NCBI GenBank assembly: GCA_045640265.1
Contig: JAZUES010000258.1
Span: 1-51,519, forward strand
Length of the DNA stretch: 51,519 bases
Direction: 5' to 3'
Source of the DNA: Solibacillus sp045640265
GTDB taxonomy: Bacteria > Bacillota > Bacilli > Bacillales_A > Planococcaceae
Shown here: piece after piece, positions 1 through 7,680 of the stretch
Position numbering within the stretch: the stretch's first letter is position 1
Layout: each line of letters opens with the position of its first letter
The notes under the pieces: model-generated
What the model saw: only the letters and a program-made list of their open reading frames with translations
Database searches by the model: none
What the model was told of the DNA's origin: nothing
Made by a program: the position numbers and the translations under genes

Positions 1-419
1 TCATCACTCATGACGATAATATGCTTCACTGATTTTAAATAAGCTAATGCTGGCTCAACTAAAGGGAAAAGGTCGCCATCAATCAGTAAAATTTCATCTT
101 CTGCGTGATTAATAATATAAATAATATGTTCAGGTGCAAGGCGAATATTGATTGTGTGTAAAATCGCACCACTACATGGAATCGCGAAATACGCCTCTAA
201 ATGACGATGGTGATTCCACGCAAACGTCCCGACTTTCGTACCGCGCGTCATGCCAAGTTTTGTTAATGCATCGGCTAACTTTCGTGTACGTTTTGCATAG
301 TCTTTAAATGGAATACGATGTGTTTTTGTGGGGCTCGTTCGAGAAATGATTTGCTTATCCGGAAAGTAACGTTCCGCGCGGTTTAAAAATCCTGTCAAAA
401 TTAACTGTGTGTCCATCAT
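1..419 (-). CDS. AMP-binding acyl-CoA synthetase, N-terminal part (cut by window edge)
   Basis: The reverse strand encodes about 139 residues beginning MMDTQLILTGFL and running off the window start. The text (AERYFPDKQII, GTFAWNHHRHLEAYFAIPC, HTINIRLAPEHIIYIINHAED) matches the N-terminal region of long-chain or medium-chain fatty acyl-CoA ligases, which activate fatty acids with ATP and CoA. The catalytic AMP-binding signature lies beyond the window, so chain-length specificity cannot be judged. Two adjacent ATG codons are possible starts; the first sits behind AGGAGC. A TATAAT-like box lies at 494-499 on this strand, but I see no convincing -35. Confidence 0.85.
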   Translation of the reverse strand, partial: MMDTQLILTGFLNRAERYFPDKQIISRTSPTKTHRIPFKDYAKRTRKLADALTKLGMTRGTKVGTFAWNHHRHLEAYFAIPCSGAILHTINIRLAPEHIIYIINHAEDEILLIDGDLFPLVEPALAYLKSVKHIIVMSD

Positions 420-662
420 AGTCAATCAGCTCCTATCGATAATTTGGAATTAACGTGGCGCTCGTGCTGTTGAAAGAATTTTCTGTAAATTAAATTATAC
501 TAAAGATAACATTAAGAATCTAGAAAACATTGCTTTTGTATTGTTTACATTTTTTTGAAACTTATTTCATAATGATTACGTATAACGAATTAACAGGCTT
601 AATCAAGAGAAGTGAATGTTCAATGTTATAATATAAAATAATATTAAAATGAGGTGGAAAAT

Positions 663-1493
663 ATGAATTTACAAACAACAAAAATATTAACAAATGGTGT
701 AGAAATGCCCCGTATAGGTTTAGGGGTTTACAAGATGACAAACCGTGATGAAACATTGCAAGCCATTTCAACTGCCCTTGATTTAGGGTATCGTGCGGTG
801 GATACAGCAGCACTATATTACAACGAAGAAGAAGTTGGAGAAGCAATTCGCCATTCATCAGTACGACGCGAAGAAATTTTTGTTACAACGAAAGTATGGA
901 ATAGTGATCAAGGCTATGACAATACATTACGAGCATTTGAAACATCACTAAAAAAATTAAATATGGATTATGTGGACCTTTATTTAACACACTGGCCAGT
1001 AGAAGGAAAATTTACGGATACGTACCGTGCCATTGAACGACTGTACGAAGAAAAGTTAATTCGCGTACCAGGGGTTTCTAATCACCATGAACATCATTTA
1101 AAGGAAATCATTGCAAACTGTAACGTCGCACCAATGGTCAACCAAATTGAGTTGCATCCTTATTTAACTCAAGAACCATTACATGCATTTTGCACAGAAA
1201 ATAATATCGCGGTAACAGCCTGGTCACCACTTGGCCGTGGTAATGTGTTAAACGATAAGACGATTATGAACATTGCTAAAGAGTATGATGTAACGCCAGC
1301 ACAAATCATTTTACGCTGGCACCTGCAAAATGATGTAATCGTCATTCCAAAATCCGTAACACCAACGCGTATTAAAGAAAATAGTGAACTGTTTCATTTT
1401 GAATTAACAAATGAAACAATGGAAAAGCTAAATGATATGAATTGTAACGAGCGTTTCGGACAAAATCCAGATAATTTTAAATTCGATTTTTAA
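663..1493 (+). CDS. Aldo/keto reductase
   Basis: A 276-aa NAD(P)H-dependent oxidoreductase of the aldo/keto reductase superfamily (YtbE/YvgN-like), a cytosolic TIM barrel reducing aldehydes and ketones. Visible family motifs are the N-terminal GVEMPRIGLGVYKM, the catalytic Asp and Tyr in AVDTAALYYNEEEVG, the Lys in VTTKVWN, the His in LTHWP, and the cofactor-binding IPKSVTPTRIKEN near the C-terminus. An upstream in-frame GTG (654) overlaps the GAGGTGG ribosome binding site, so the ATG at 663 is the better start. The usual GVSNF loop reads PGVSNHHEHHL, a mild deviation. Substrate unknown. Confidence 0.93.
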   Translation: MNLQTTKILTNGVEMPRIGLGVYKMTNRDETLQAISTALDLGYRAVDTAALYYNEEEVGEAIRHSSVRREEIFVTTKVWNSDQGYDNTLRAFETSLKKLNMDYVDLYLTHWPVEGKFTDTYRAIERLYEEKLIRVPGVSNHHEHHLKEIIANCNVAPMVNQIELHPYLTQEPLHAFCTENNIAVTAWSPLGRGNVLNDKTIMNIAKEYDVTPAQIILRWHLQNDVIVIPKSVTPTRIKENSELFHFELTNETMEKLNDMNCNERFGQNPDNFKFDF

Positions 1494-1521
1494 CATCATT
1501 TCACTCTGGGGAGGGAGAACT

Positions 1522-2067
1522 ATGTTTAAAAACATTTCACCGGGTTTATTTTTTTCCATGGCTGCGCTTGCGGCGGCACTGTTGACACCGCTTGTGGTGC
1601 TATTTTATCCAATATACCATGTACAAACATTTTTATATGATGCATCCGCATTTGTACTTTTTCCAAGTGGTATCAATTTAAAGCTTGTGTTTATTGCTTG
1701 TGTTGTATTGATATTATTCTGCATTTTATTAGCATATAAACGTAATGTTCTAACATACATCGTATCTGTACTATTAATTGGGGGAAGTATAGGGATGATG
1801 TATATGGCAACATTAAGTTATGTAAAAATTAATGATGAGCAAATTATAAAGCAGCATTTATTTGAACAGCAAATGGCTCGTTGGGATAATGTGAACGAAG
1901 TCGTACTGGAGTATGTGATTGGTGATGTTGGTGAATATATTTTTAAAACAAACGATGGGGAGCAAATTATTATTCCTGAAACAGGAAAATTTAATTCAGA
2001 AGCAAAAAGTAAAATTTATCAATTAACGATTCAACATAATGCAAACTTTATCGAGCGCGAAAAGTGA
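1522..2067 (+). CDS. Membrane protein of unknown function with C-terminal soluble domain
   Basis: A 181-aa protein with about four hydrophobic segments in its first 100 residues. After them comes a soluble tail of about 75 residues (DNVNEVVLEYVIGDVGEYIFKTNDGEQIIIPETG) that looks beta-rich, somewhat like bacterial PH-like domains found after membrane helices. It starts at ATG behind GGGAGGGAG, 28 bp after the aldo/keto reductase, and ends in a shared terminator. Co-transcription with the reductase is likely. I do not recognise a named family. Confidence 0.75.
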   Translation: MFKNISPGLFFSMAALAAALLTPLVVLFYPIYHVQTFLYDASAFVLFPSGINLKLVFIACVVLILFCILLAYKRNVLTYIVSVLLIGGSIGMMYMATLSYVKINDEQIIKQHLFEQQMARWDNVNEVVLEYVIGDVGEYIFKTNDGEQIIIPETGKFNSEAKSKIYQLTIQHNANFIEREK

Positions 2068-2110
2068 AAAAAGAGTGAGTCCATTTAGTTTAGTGGGCTC
2101 ACTCTTTTTA
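2067..2110. terminator. Bidirectional rho-independent terminator
   Basis: AAAAAGAGTGAGTCC pairs with GGGCTCACTCTTTTT across a loop of about 12 nt. It sits between the convergent membrane-protein gene and pseudouridine synthase gene and has T-runs on both sides. Confidence 0.9.
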
Positions 2111-2115
2111 CGTAT

Positions 2116-2955
2116 TTATTGATCTTTTACAACAATATATTCATTTAAGAATGGGTGTTCAAATGCTAATTGAATGGCGTGTAGTGCGTAATCACCAGAA
2201 TCCGTTACACGTGCACCATACATCGTATCTCCAACAATTGGGTGACCTAAATGTGCCATATGCACACGAATTTGATGTGTACGACCTGTTTCAAGGACAA
2301 CATGGACAACACAAGTACCTTGGTAGCGATTCACGACTTCATAATGCGTAATAGCGCTTTGTCCTTGACCATCTGGTGTCACAACACGGCGTGTATTGTG
2401 GTGACGGTCTTTTCCGATTGGTGCTTTAATTGTACCGCCATCTGTCCGAATATTACCTTGTACTTCAGCCGCATACGTACGGACAATTGATTTTTCTTCG
2501 ATCATACGGTCAAAAATTGACTTCGCGATTGGATGTTTTGCAACAAGTAGTAAACCGTCTGTGCCTGAATCTAAACGGTGTACATGCTCCGCATAATGAC
2601 CGCCATTATCGATTACGTGGCGCATTACATGGTTCATACATGTATCACGGTCTCCTGGATCATTTGGGTGAGTGGCCATCCATTTTGGCTTCGATACGAT
2701 TAAGCAGTGCTCATCTTCATAACGAATTTTCACTTCGCACTCTGGTGTAGGGTCGTAGTTTGAAGCAGGTACTTCAAAAGCAAAGTGAATTTTTGTTCCT
2801 TTATCTAAAGGCTCTTTCCATAAGACCGGTTCGCCGTTTAATGTAACGGCCTTTGCCATACGTAATTCATGGACGATTTTTTTTCCTAATCGCCATTTTG
2901 TACGTAGCAGTTCTTCTACGGTAAGACCGTTTTGGTTAATTGTATAAGTGAACAT
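2116..2955 (-). CDS. yhcT: RluA-family RNA pseudouridine synthase (YhcT-like)
   Basis: A 279-aa enzyme that isomerises uridine to pseudouridine in RNA, probably rRNA. It has an S4-like N-terminal region (about residues 10-60) and the RluA catalytic domain, with signature HRLDSGTDGLLLVAK whose D129 is the expected catalytic aspartate. The C-terminal GRTHQIRVHMAHLGHPIVGD motif is also typical. Length and layout fit B. subtilis YhcT, and the nearby yhcX, yhcY and yhcZ homologues support this. ATG start behind GGAGG. RNA target unknown. Confidence 0.9.
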   Translation of the reverse strand: MFTYTINQNGLTVEELLRTKWRLGKKIVHELRMAKAVTLNGEPVLWKEPLDKGTKIHFAFEVPASNYDPTPECEVKIRYEDEHCLIVSKPKWMATHPNDPGDRDTCMNHVMRHVIDNGGHYAEHVHRLDSGTDGLLLVAKHPIAKSIFDRMIEEKSIVRTYAAEVQGNIRTDGGTIKAPIGKDRHHNTRRVVTPDGQGQSAITHYEVVNRYQGTCVVHVVLETGRTHQIRVHMAHLGHPIVGDTMYGARVTDSGDYALHAIQLAFEHPFLNEYIVVKDQ

Positions 2956-2971
2956 TTTATTCCTCCAAATG

Positions 2972-3003
2972 AAAAATCGTGCCCATGACTGAACACGATT
3001 TTA
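2972..3003 (-). terminator. Terminator of the bdb pair
   Basis: On the minus strand AAAATCGTG pairs with CACGATTTT, followed by a T-run. It lies just downstream of the thioredoxin-like gene. Confidence 0.75.
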
Positions 3004-3014
3004 ATGTCGATATC

Positions 3015-3485
3015 TTATTTTAACACAACATCGTTAAAGAATTGACGAGTTGCTTCTTCTGATGCATCGCCAACTAAACGTGTCACTTCTTTACCATCTT
3101 CAAAATAAATCATTGTTGGTGTCGCTTCGATACCATAAGTATTCCACGCATCTTCAAATTCTAAAACATTTAATTGGTCAATCTGAATATCTAAATCATC
3201 CGCGATTGGCATTAATTTTGGTGTGTAGGCTTTGCAATGTGAACAATCGGGGCTGAAGAAATAGCCCACAACGCCTTCACCTGACGCAATTTTTTCTTCT
3301 AACGCATCGGGTAGGATAATATTTTGATAGTTTTCGTCGTCTAATAAATCGATTGTCGATTGTTTTAAAACTTCGGTACCATATGGGTTACCTTCTAATT
3401 TGTTTTTATTGGACATATTTGTTAGTAAGATAATCGCTGCAAACAATACAACAATAATAACACCAACGATAGCTAGCTTTTTCAA
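3015..3485 (-). CDS. Membrane-anchored thioredoxin-like thiol-disulfide oxidoreductase
   Basis: A 156-aa protein with an N-terminal membrane anchor (residues 4-22) and an extracytoplasmic thioredoxin fold. The redox pair is C81-S-H-C84 in FFSPDCSHCKAYTP, and ATPTMIYFEDGKE contains the cis-Pro loop. It should act with the BdbC-like protein encoded immediately upstream as a DsbA/BdbA-type oxidant or a resolving thioredoxin for exported proteins. It starts with TTG directly after the upstream TAA stop, with AAAGGAGG inside the upstream gene, so translation is probably coupled. Whether it oxidises or reduces its substrates cannot be told. Confidence 0.9.
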   Translation of the reverse strand: MKKLAIVGVIIVVLFAAIILLTNMSNKNKLEGNPYGTEVLKQSTIDLLDDENYQNIILPDALEEKIASGEGVVGYFFSPDCSHCKAYTPKLMPIADDLDIQIDQLNVLEFEDAWNTYGIEATPTMIYFEDGKEVTRLVGDASEEATRQFFNDVVLK

Positions 3486-3911
3486 TTATTTTTCCTCCTT
3501 TAAAACTTTCAGCATATAAATACTAATGATTGCAATTAATATAAAAGCAATAAGTGCTAAAAATGGAATAGTGATAAACCCTAACCAGTTAATATACTCT
3601 CCAGTACAAGGAACACGGCCACATGATGGGGCAGAATCTTGTAGGAAATCAAGTTTTTGTAGGCTGTAGTGATATAAAGATGTAAAAGCGCCAATAATAG
3701 AGAATACCGCAGTTGTTAATGCGATTTTTGCATTTTTTTGTATGTAAGAAACAGTTGTCATAATGACGATTGGGTACATCAATATACGTTGGTACCAACA
3801 AAGCGTACACGGTTCATAGCCACGTATTTCAGAAAAATAAAGTGATCCGAACGTTGCCATTAAAGAAACGACCCAAATCATAAGTAAGGCATTTTCAAGT
3901 TTTTTTGACAT
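3486..3911 (-). CDS. bdbC: Disulfide bond formation protein BdbC (DsbB family)
   Basis: A 141-aa membrane protein with four transmembrane helices, typical of BdbC/DsbB. These proteins pass electrons from extracytoplasmic thiol oxidases to quinone. Both redox pairs are present: C35-T-L-C38 in EPCTLCWYQRILMYP, and C97/C102 in APSCGRVPCTGEYINWLGF. First gene of a two-gene unit with the thioredoxin-like partner. The start is ATG behind GAGGTT. A sigma-A-like promoter lies upstream at 3949-3977. Confidence 0.93.
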   Translation of the reverse strand: MSKKLENALLMIWVVSLMATFGSLYFSEIRGYEPCTLCWYQRILMYPIVIMTTVSYIQKNAKIALTTAVFSIIGAFTSLYHYSLQKLDFLQDSAPSCGRVPCTGEYINWLGFITIPFLALIAFILIAIISIYMLKVLKEEK

Positions 3912-3948
3912 AAATTAACCTCTTAATTTCAGAATTTAGCTTCACTTG

Positions 3949-3977
3949 ATTATAGTTTGAATTCGAGGAAAAGTAAA
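3949..3977 (-). promoter_or_regulatory. Candidate sigma-A promoter of bdbC
   Basis: Minus strand TTTACT, 17-bp spacer, TATAAT, ending about 40 bp upstream of the bdbC start. The -10 is perfect and the -35 matches 4 of 6. Confidence 0.5.
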
Positions 3978-4043
3978 TTATTTACGTTTAAGGGATACCT
4001 GTAAAAGGAAAGTTTAGTAGTAAGTAAAGGGGGAGCATTATTT

Positions 4044-5585
4044 ATGAGTGATGCATTAGATATTTCAAAATTTGAAAAACCAATGATTCTTCGTAATATG
4101 ACAACAGAAGATATCGAAACGATTTTAGAAATCCAACGACTTTCATTTCCAGGAATGGAGCCTTGGGAGCTAGCGCATTTATATAGTCATTTATCCATTT
4201 TTCCAGAGGGACAAATTGTTGCCGAGCTAGATGGAAAAGTTATTGGTTCTTGTTCAAGCTTACGTATCAACTTTGATGAGTATGATGATCGTCATACGTG
4301 GAATGACATTACTGCAAATGGCTTTATTACGAATCATGATCCGAATGGTTATAATTTGTACGGCATTGAAGTAATGGTGCATCCAAATTATCGTCGTATG
4401 AAGGTTGGACAACGTTTATATGATGCGCGAAAGGATTTGGCTCGTTCACTTAATTTAAAATCGATTATTATCGGAGGACGTATTCCAAATTTCCATGTAC
4501 ATTCTACCGAGATGAGTCCGCGTGAGTACGTGGATGCAGTAAGCCGTCATAAAATTTATGATCCTGTGTTAACCTTCCAAATGATGAACGGCTTTATATT
4601 AATGCGCATTAATCCAAACTATTTACCAGATGATGTAGCATCAGGAAAGTATGCAACATTAATGGAGTGGAACAATGTCGATTACAAACCGCATTCGAAG
4701 CGTCATTTTAAAACGAGTTACCCGGTACGAATTTGCGTCGTGCAATATATGATGCGTGCAATTGAGTCTTTTGAAGACTTCGCGAAGCAATGCGAGTATT
4801 TTGTAGATGTAGGATCAGATGCCGCTTCAGATTTCGTCGTGTTTCCTGAGATTTTTACGACGCAACTAATGAGCTTTTTAAATGAAAAGTCACCTTCTCA
4901 GGCAGTTCGGAAATTAACGGAATTTACACCAGAATACATTGAACTGTTCACAAATTTAGCTGTGCGTTATAACGTCAATATTATCGGCGGCTCACACTTT
5001 GTCGAGGAAGAGGACGAGGAAATTTATAACATTGCTTATTTATTTAGACGAGATGGCACGATAGAAAAGCAATACAAAGTCCATATCACACCAAACGAGC
5101 GAAAATGGTGGGGCATTAGTAGTGGCGATAAAGTCGAGGTGTTTGATACGGATTGCGGTAAGATTGCGATTCAAATCTGTTACGATATCGAGTTCCCTGA
5201 GCTTGCGCGTATTGCAACCGATATGGGGGCGAATATTATTTTCACACCGTTTTGTACAGAAGATCGACAAGGCTACCTGCGTGTCCGATACTGTGCTCAA
5301 GCGCGCGCAATCGAAAATCAAATTTATACGGTAATTTCAGGGACAGTCGGAAACTTGCCTGAGACCGAAAACATGGATATTCAGTACGCACAGTCCGGTA
5401 TTTTTGCACCAAATGATTTTGAATTTGCAAGGGATGGCATTGTTGGGGAAACGAGTCCAAACGTAGAAATGGTTTTGATAGGGGATGTAGATTTAGAAAT
5501 ATTACGACGTCAACGCCAAGATGGTACAGTAAAACATTTAAAAGATCGTCGCCATGATGTATATCGGGTGGATTATTTGAAATAA
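4044..5585 (+). CDS. yhcX: GNAT acetyltransferase-nitrilase fusion (YhcX-like)
   Basis: A 513-aa two-domain protein. Residues 14-195 form a GNAT N-acyltransferase domain with the acetyl-CoA loop region VMVHPNYRRMKVGQRLY. Residues 228-500 form a carbon-nitrogen hydrolase (nitrilase) domain whose catalytic triad is visible as E269 (FPE), K345 (YKVHITP) and C379 (IQICYDIEFPE). The length equals that of B. subtilis YhcX as I remember it. The nitrilase half should hydrolyse an amide and the GNAT half acylate an amine; the natural substrate is not known to me. Monocistronic, with ATG start behind AAGGGGGAG. Confidence 0.92.
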   Translation: MSDALDISKFEKPMILRNMTTEDIETILEIQRLSFPGMEPWELAHLYSHLSIFPEGQIVAELDGKVIGSCSSLRINFDEYDDRHTWNDITANGFITNHDPNGYNLYGIEVMVHPNYRRMKVGQRLYDARKDLARSLNLKSIIIGGRIPNFHVHSTEMSPREYVDAVSRHKIYDPVLTFQMMNGFILMRINPNYLPDDVASGKYATLMEWNNVDYKPHSKRHFKTSYPVRICVVQYMMRAIESFEDFAKQCEYFVDVGSDAASDFVVFPEIFTTQLMSFLNEKSPSQAVRKLTEFTPEYIELFTNLAVRYNVNIIGGSHFVEEEDEEIYNIAYLFRRDGTIEKQYKVHITPNERKWWGISSGDKVEVFDTDCGKIAIQICYDIEFPELARIATDMGANIIFTPFCTEDRQGYLRVRYCAQARAIENQIYTVISGTVGNLPETENMDIQYAQSGIFAPNDFEFARDGIVGETSPNVEMVLIGDVDLEILRRQRQDGTVKHLKDRRHDVYRVDYLK

Positions 5586-5589
5586 TTTT

Positions 5590-5623
5590 TGAGTCCTGCA
5601 CTTTTAATGGTTGCAGGATTTTT
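5590..5623 (+). terminator. Terminator of yhcX
   Basis: TCCTGCA pairs with TGCAGGA over a loop, followed by T6. Confidence 0.85.
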
Positions 5624-5714
5624 TCATCCAAAAGTATGAGGCGGATTGCGATGCGCATGTATTTCATGAAATGGTATGATATAGAAAAGTGTAAGTAGTA
5701 AAGGACGAATTGCT

Positions 5715-6827
5715 ATGACAAAAAACCATTCGAATATCGCGATTTTAAAAGAAATTGCTGAATTATTAAATGAAGAAACCGAAATGATTCCAATGCTTAA
5801 TGGTGCATTATCCAAATTTTTAAGCGGTACAAAGTTTGAGACGGGCTGGATTTTCTTTATCGATGAAAAGGGGAAATCAAAGCTTGTTGTGAAACAAAAT
5901 TTGCCGGATGCGCTTAGTTATAATGGTTGCCAACATTTAAAGCGCGGGGGATGTTGGTGTGTATCACGTTACCGTAACGACGAGCTAACGAAGGCATCGA
6001 ATATTATTGAGTGTCAGCGTATAGAAAGTGCCATTGAAGCAAACGTAGGCGACAACAATGAAATTACGCATCATGCGACCGTGCCATTACAATCAGGGCA
6101 AGAGCGCTTTGGTCTACTGAACGTGGCATCACGAAATACAGTACGCTTCACGGATGAAGAACTAGATTTATTAGAATCGGTGGCCTTTCAAATGGGTTCT
6201 GCAATCAAGCGGATTTATTTAACGAATGAGCAGCAGGAAATCGCACTTGTCCAAGAGCGAAATCGCCTAGCACGTGATCTTCATGACTCCGTTAATCAGC
6301 TATTATTCTCTGTTACACTCACGGCACGGGCAGGAATTGAAATGAGTGACCAAGAGGAAATTAAAGAAACATTTAAAGACATTCAACAGTTAACACAAGA
6401 AGCATTGACTGAAATGCGTGCGCTTATTTGGCAGCTACGACCTAGAGGGTTAGAAAGTGGTCTTATTGAAGCCATTAAAGTATATGCAGAAATGATGAAT
6501 ATAAAATTAACGGTGAATGTATCGGGCGTAATTCAGTTTCCTTCGAGAGTAGAGGAAACATTATTTCGAATTACCCAAGAGGCACTTAATAATGTGCGCA
6601 AACATTCAGGCGTCTCGACTGCACAACTCTTTATAAATGTTACAGCAAAAGATATTCTACTTGTTGTTAAAGATGCAGGGCGTGGATTTAATATGGAGGC
6701 ACATAATGATATACCTTCAATGGGCATCCAATCGATTAAAGACCGTGTGCATGCAGTTGGCGGAACAGCAGATTGGGTAAGTGAAATAGGAAAGGGAACC
6801 GAGTTATTAATTCGTTTACCGTATTAG
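5715..6827 (+). CDS. yhcY: AirS/YhcY-type GAF sensor histidine kinase
   Basis: A 370-aa cytosolic kinase with no membrane segment. Residues 20-170 are a GAF domain. Residues 180-245 are a HisKA_3 dimerisation domain with phospho-acceptor H190 in RLARDLHDSVNQ. Residues 280-370 are the ATPase domain, with N-box LNNVRKHS, DAGRGF and a GMGIQSIKDRV-like segment. The GAF domain has cysteines C72, C80, C82 and C100, spaced C-x7-C-x-C-x17-C. From memory this is the [2Fe-2S] spacing of Staphylococcus aureus AirS (formerly YhcS), an oxygen/redox sensor. Its partner regulator follows 12 bp downstream. Oxygen sensing is inferred from the cysteines, not shown. Confidence 0.92.
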   Translation: MTKNHSNIAILKEIAELLNEETEMIPMLNGALSKFLSGTKFETGWIFFIDEKGKSKLVVKQNLPDALSYNGCQHLKRGGCWCVSRYRNDELTKASNIIECQRIESAIEANVGDNNEITHHATVPLQSGQERFGLLNVASRNTVRFTDEELDLLESVAFQMGSAIKRIYLTNEQQEIALVQERNRLARDLHDSVNQLLFSVTLTARAGIEMSDQEEIKETFKDIQQLTQEALTEMRALIWQLRPRGLESGLIEAIKVYAEMMNIKLTVNVSGVIQFPSRVEETLFRITQEALNNVRKHSGVSTAQLFINVTAKDILLVVKDAGRGFNMEAHNDIPSMGIQSIKDRVHAVGGTADWVSEIGKGTELLIRLPY

Positions 6828-6839
6828 GGGGAATACAAA

Positions 6840-7490
6840 ATGATTCGTGTATTAATTGCAGATGATCATCATGTGGTACGTAGAGGGTTATTATTTTTTT
6901 TAAAAACGCAGAAGGACATCGAAGTTGTTGGTGAGGCAAAAAATGGCTTAGAAGCAGTGGCACTTGTTGAAGAACTATCACCGGATATCGTCCTGATGGA
7001 TTTAGTCATGCCTGAAATGGATGGCATTCAAGCAACGAAAAAAATTAAAAATAAGTGGCCAGCAATTAAAGTATTAATGCTAACAAGCTTTTCTGATAAA
7101 GATCATGTATTACCTGCCATGGAGGCTGGTGCATCGGGTTACCAATTAAAAGATATCGAACCAGATGATTTAGTAGAATCGATTCGCCAAATTATGCGCG
7201 GGGAACATACGATTCATCCAGATGCAACAACGCAGTTAGAGGAAGGGTTACGAGAAGAAGAAAATAAACCACATATCTTAAATCCGTTAACACCTCGTGA
7301 GCAAGATGTTTTAGCAGAGCTGACAAAAGGAAAGAGCAACCGTGAAATTGCATCATCTTTATATGTAACAGAGAAAACGGTTAAAACCCACATTTCGAAT
7401 ATTTTTACAAAGCTTCATGTGCAAGACCGTACGCAAGCCGCTCTTTATGCAGTAAAGCATAATTTGACAGAAGGTAGTGGGAAGTACTAA
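6840..7490 (+). CDS. yhcZ: NarL/FixJ-family response regulator (AirR/YhcZ-like)
   Basis: A 216-aa transcription factor. Residues 1-120 are a receiver domain with acidic pocket ADDH, phospho-acceptor D54 in VLMDLVMPEMDG, the conserved Thr/Ser at LMLTSFS and the Lys in YQLKD. Residues 148-210 are a LuxR-type helix-turn-helix (LTPREQDVLAELTKGKSNREIA, VTEKTVKTHISNIFTKL). It follows the kinase gene by 12 bp and is surely its phosphorylation partner. Target genes cannot be read from this window. Confidence 0.95.
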   Translation: MIRVLIADDHHVVRRGLLFFLKTQKDIEVVGEAKNGLEAVALVEELSPDIVLMDLVMPEMDGIQATKKIKNKWPAIKVLMLTSFSDKDHVLPAMEAGASGYQLKDIEPDDLVESIRQIMRGEHTIHPDATTQLEEGLREEENKPHILNPLTPREQDVLAELTKGKSNREIASSLYVTEKTVKTHISNIFTKLHVQDRTQAALYAVKHNLTEGSGKY

Positions 7491-7570
7491 ATAGGGTTAT
7501 CCAAAAAAAGTACATTTATGAATGGATTGGAATGTAAGTTTGAGTGCTAATCAATTCCCTTGATACACCG

Positions 7571-7600
7571 AAAAACACCATTTTGCAAAATGGTGTTTTT
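7571..7600 (+). terminator. Terminator of the yhcYZ operon
   Basis: A perfect hairpin: AAACACCATTTTG with CAAAATGGTGTTT, followed by T-rich sequence. Confidence 0.9.
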
Positions 7601-7634
7601 TACTTTGGGAGAACCCTGTTTTCGTTTCATAATT

Positions 7635-7669
7635 AAAAAACGACACTCCCTACTAAATAGAGAGTGCCG
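7635..7669 (-). terminator. Terminator of the CNNM/CorC gene
   Basis: On the minus strand CGGCACTC pairs with GAGTGTCG (one G-U pair), followed by T6. It lies just after the stop of the gene at 7681-9024. Confidence 0.8.
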
Positions 7670-7680
7670 CAAAGTAAGTA

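Noticed and set aside
562..858. 98-codon minus-strand ORF over the aldo/keto reductase start
   Set aside because: Overlaps the promoter and 5' end of a clear gene; composition is that of a shadow frame.
5242..5667. 141-codon minus-strand ORF
   Set aside because: Antisense to yhcX and crosses its terminator; no ribosome site.
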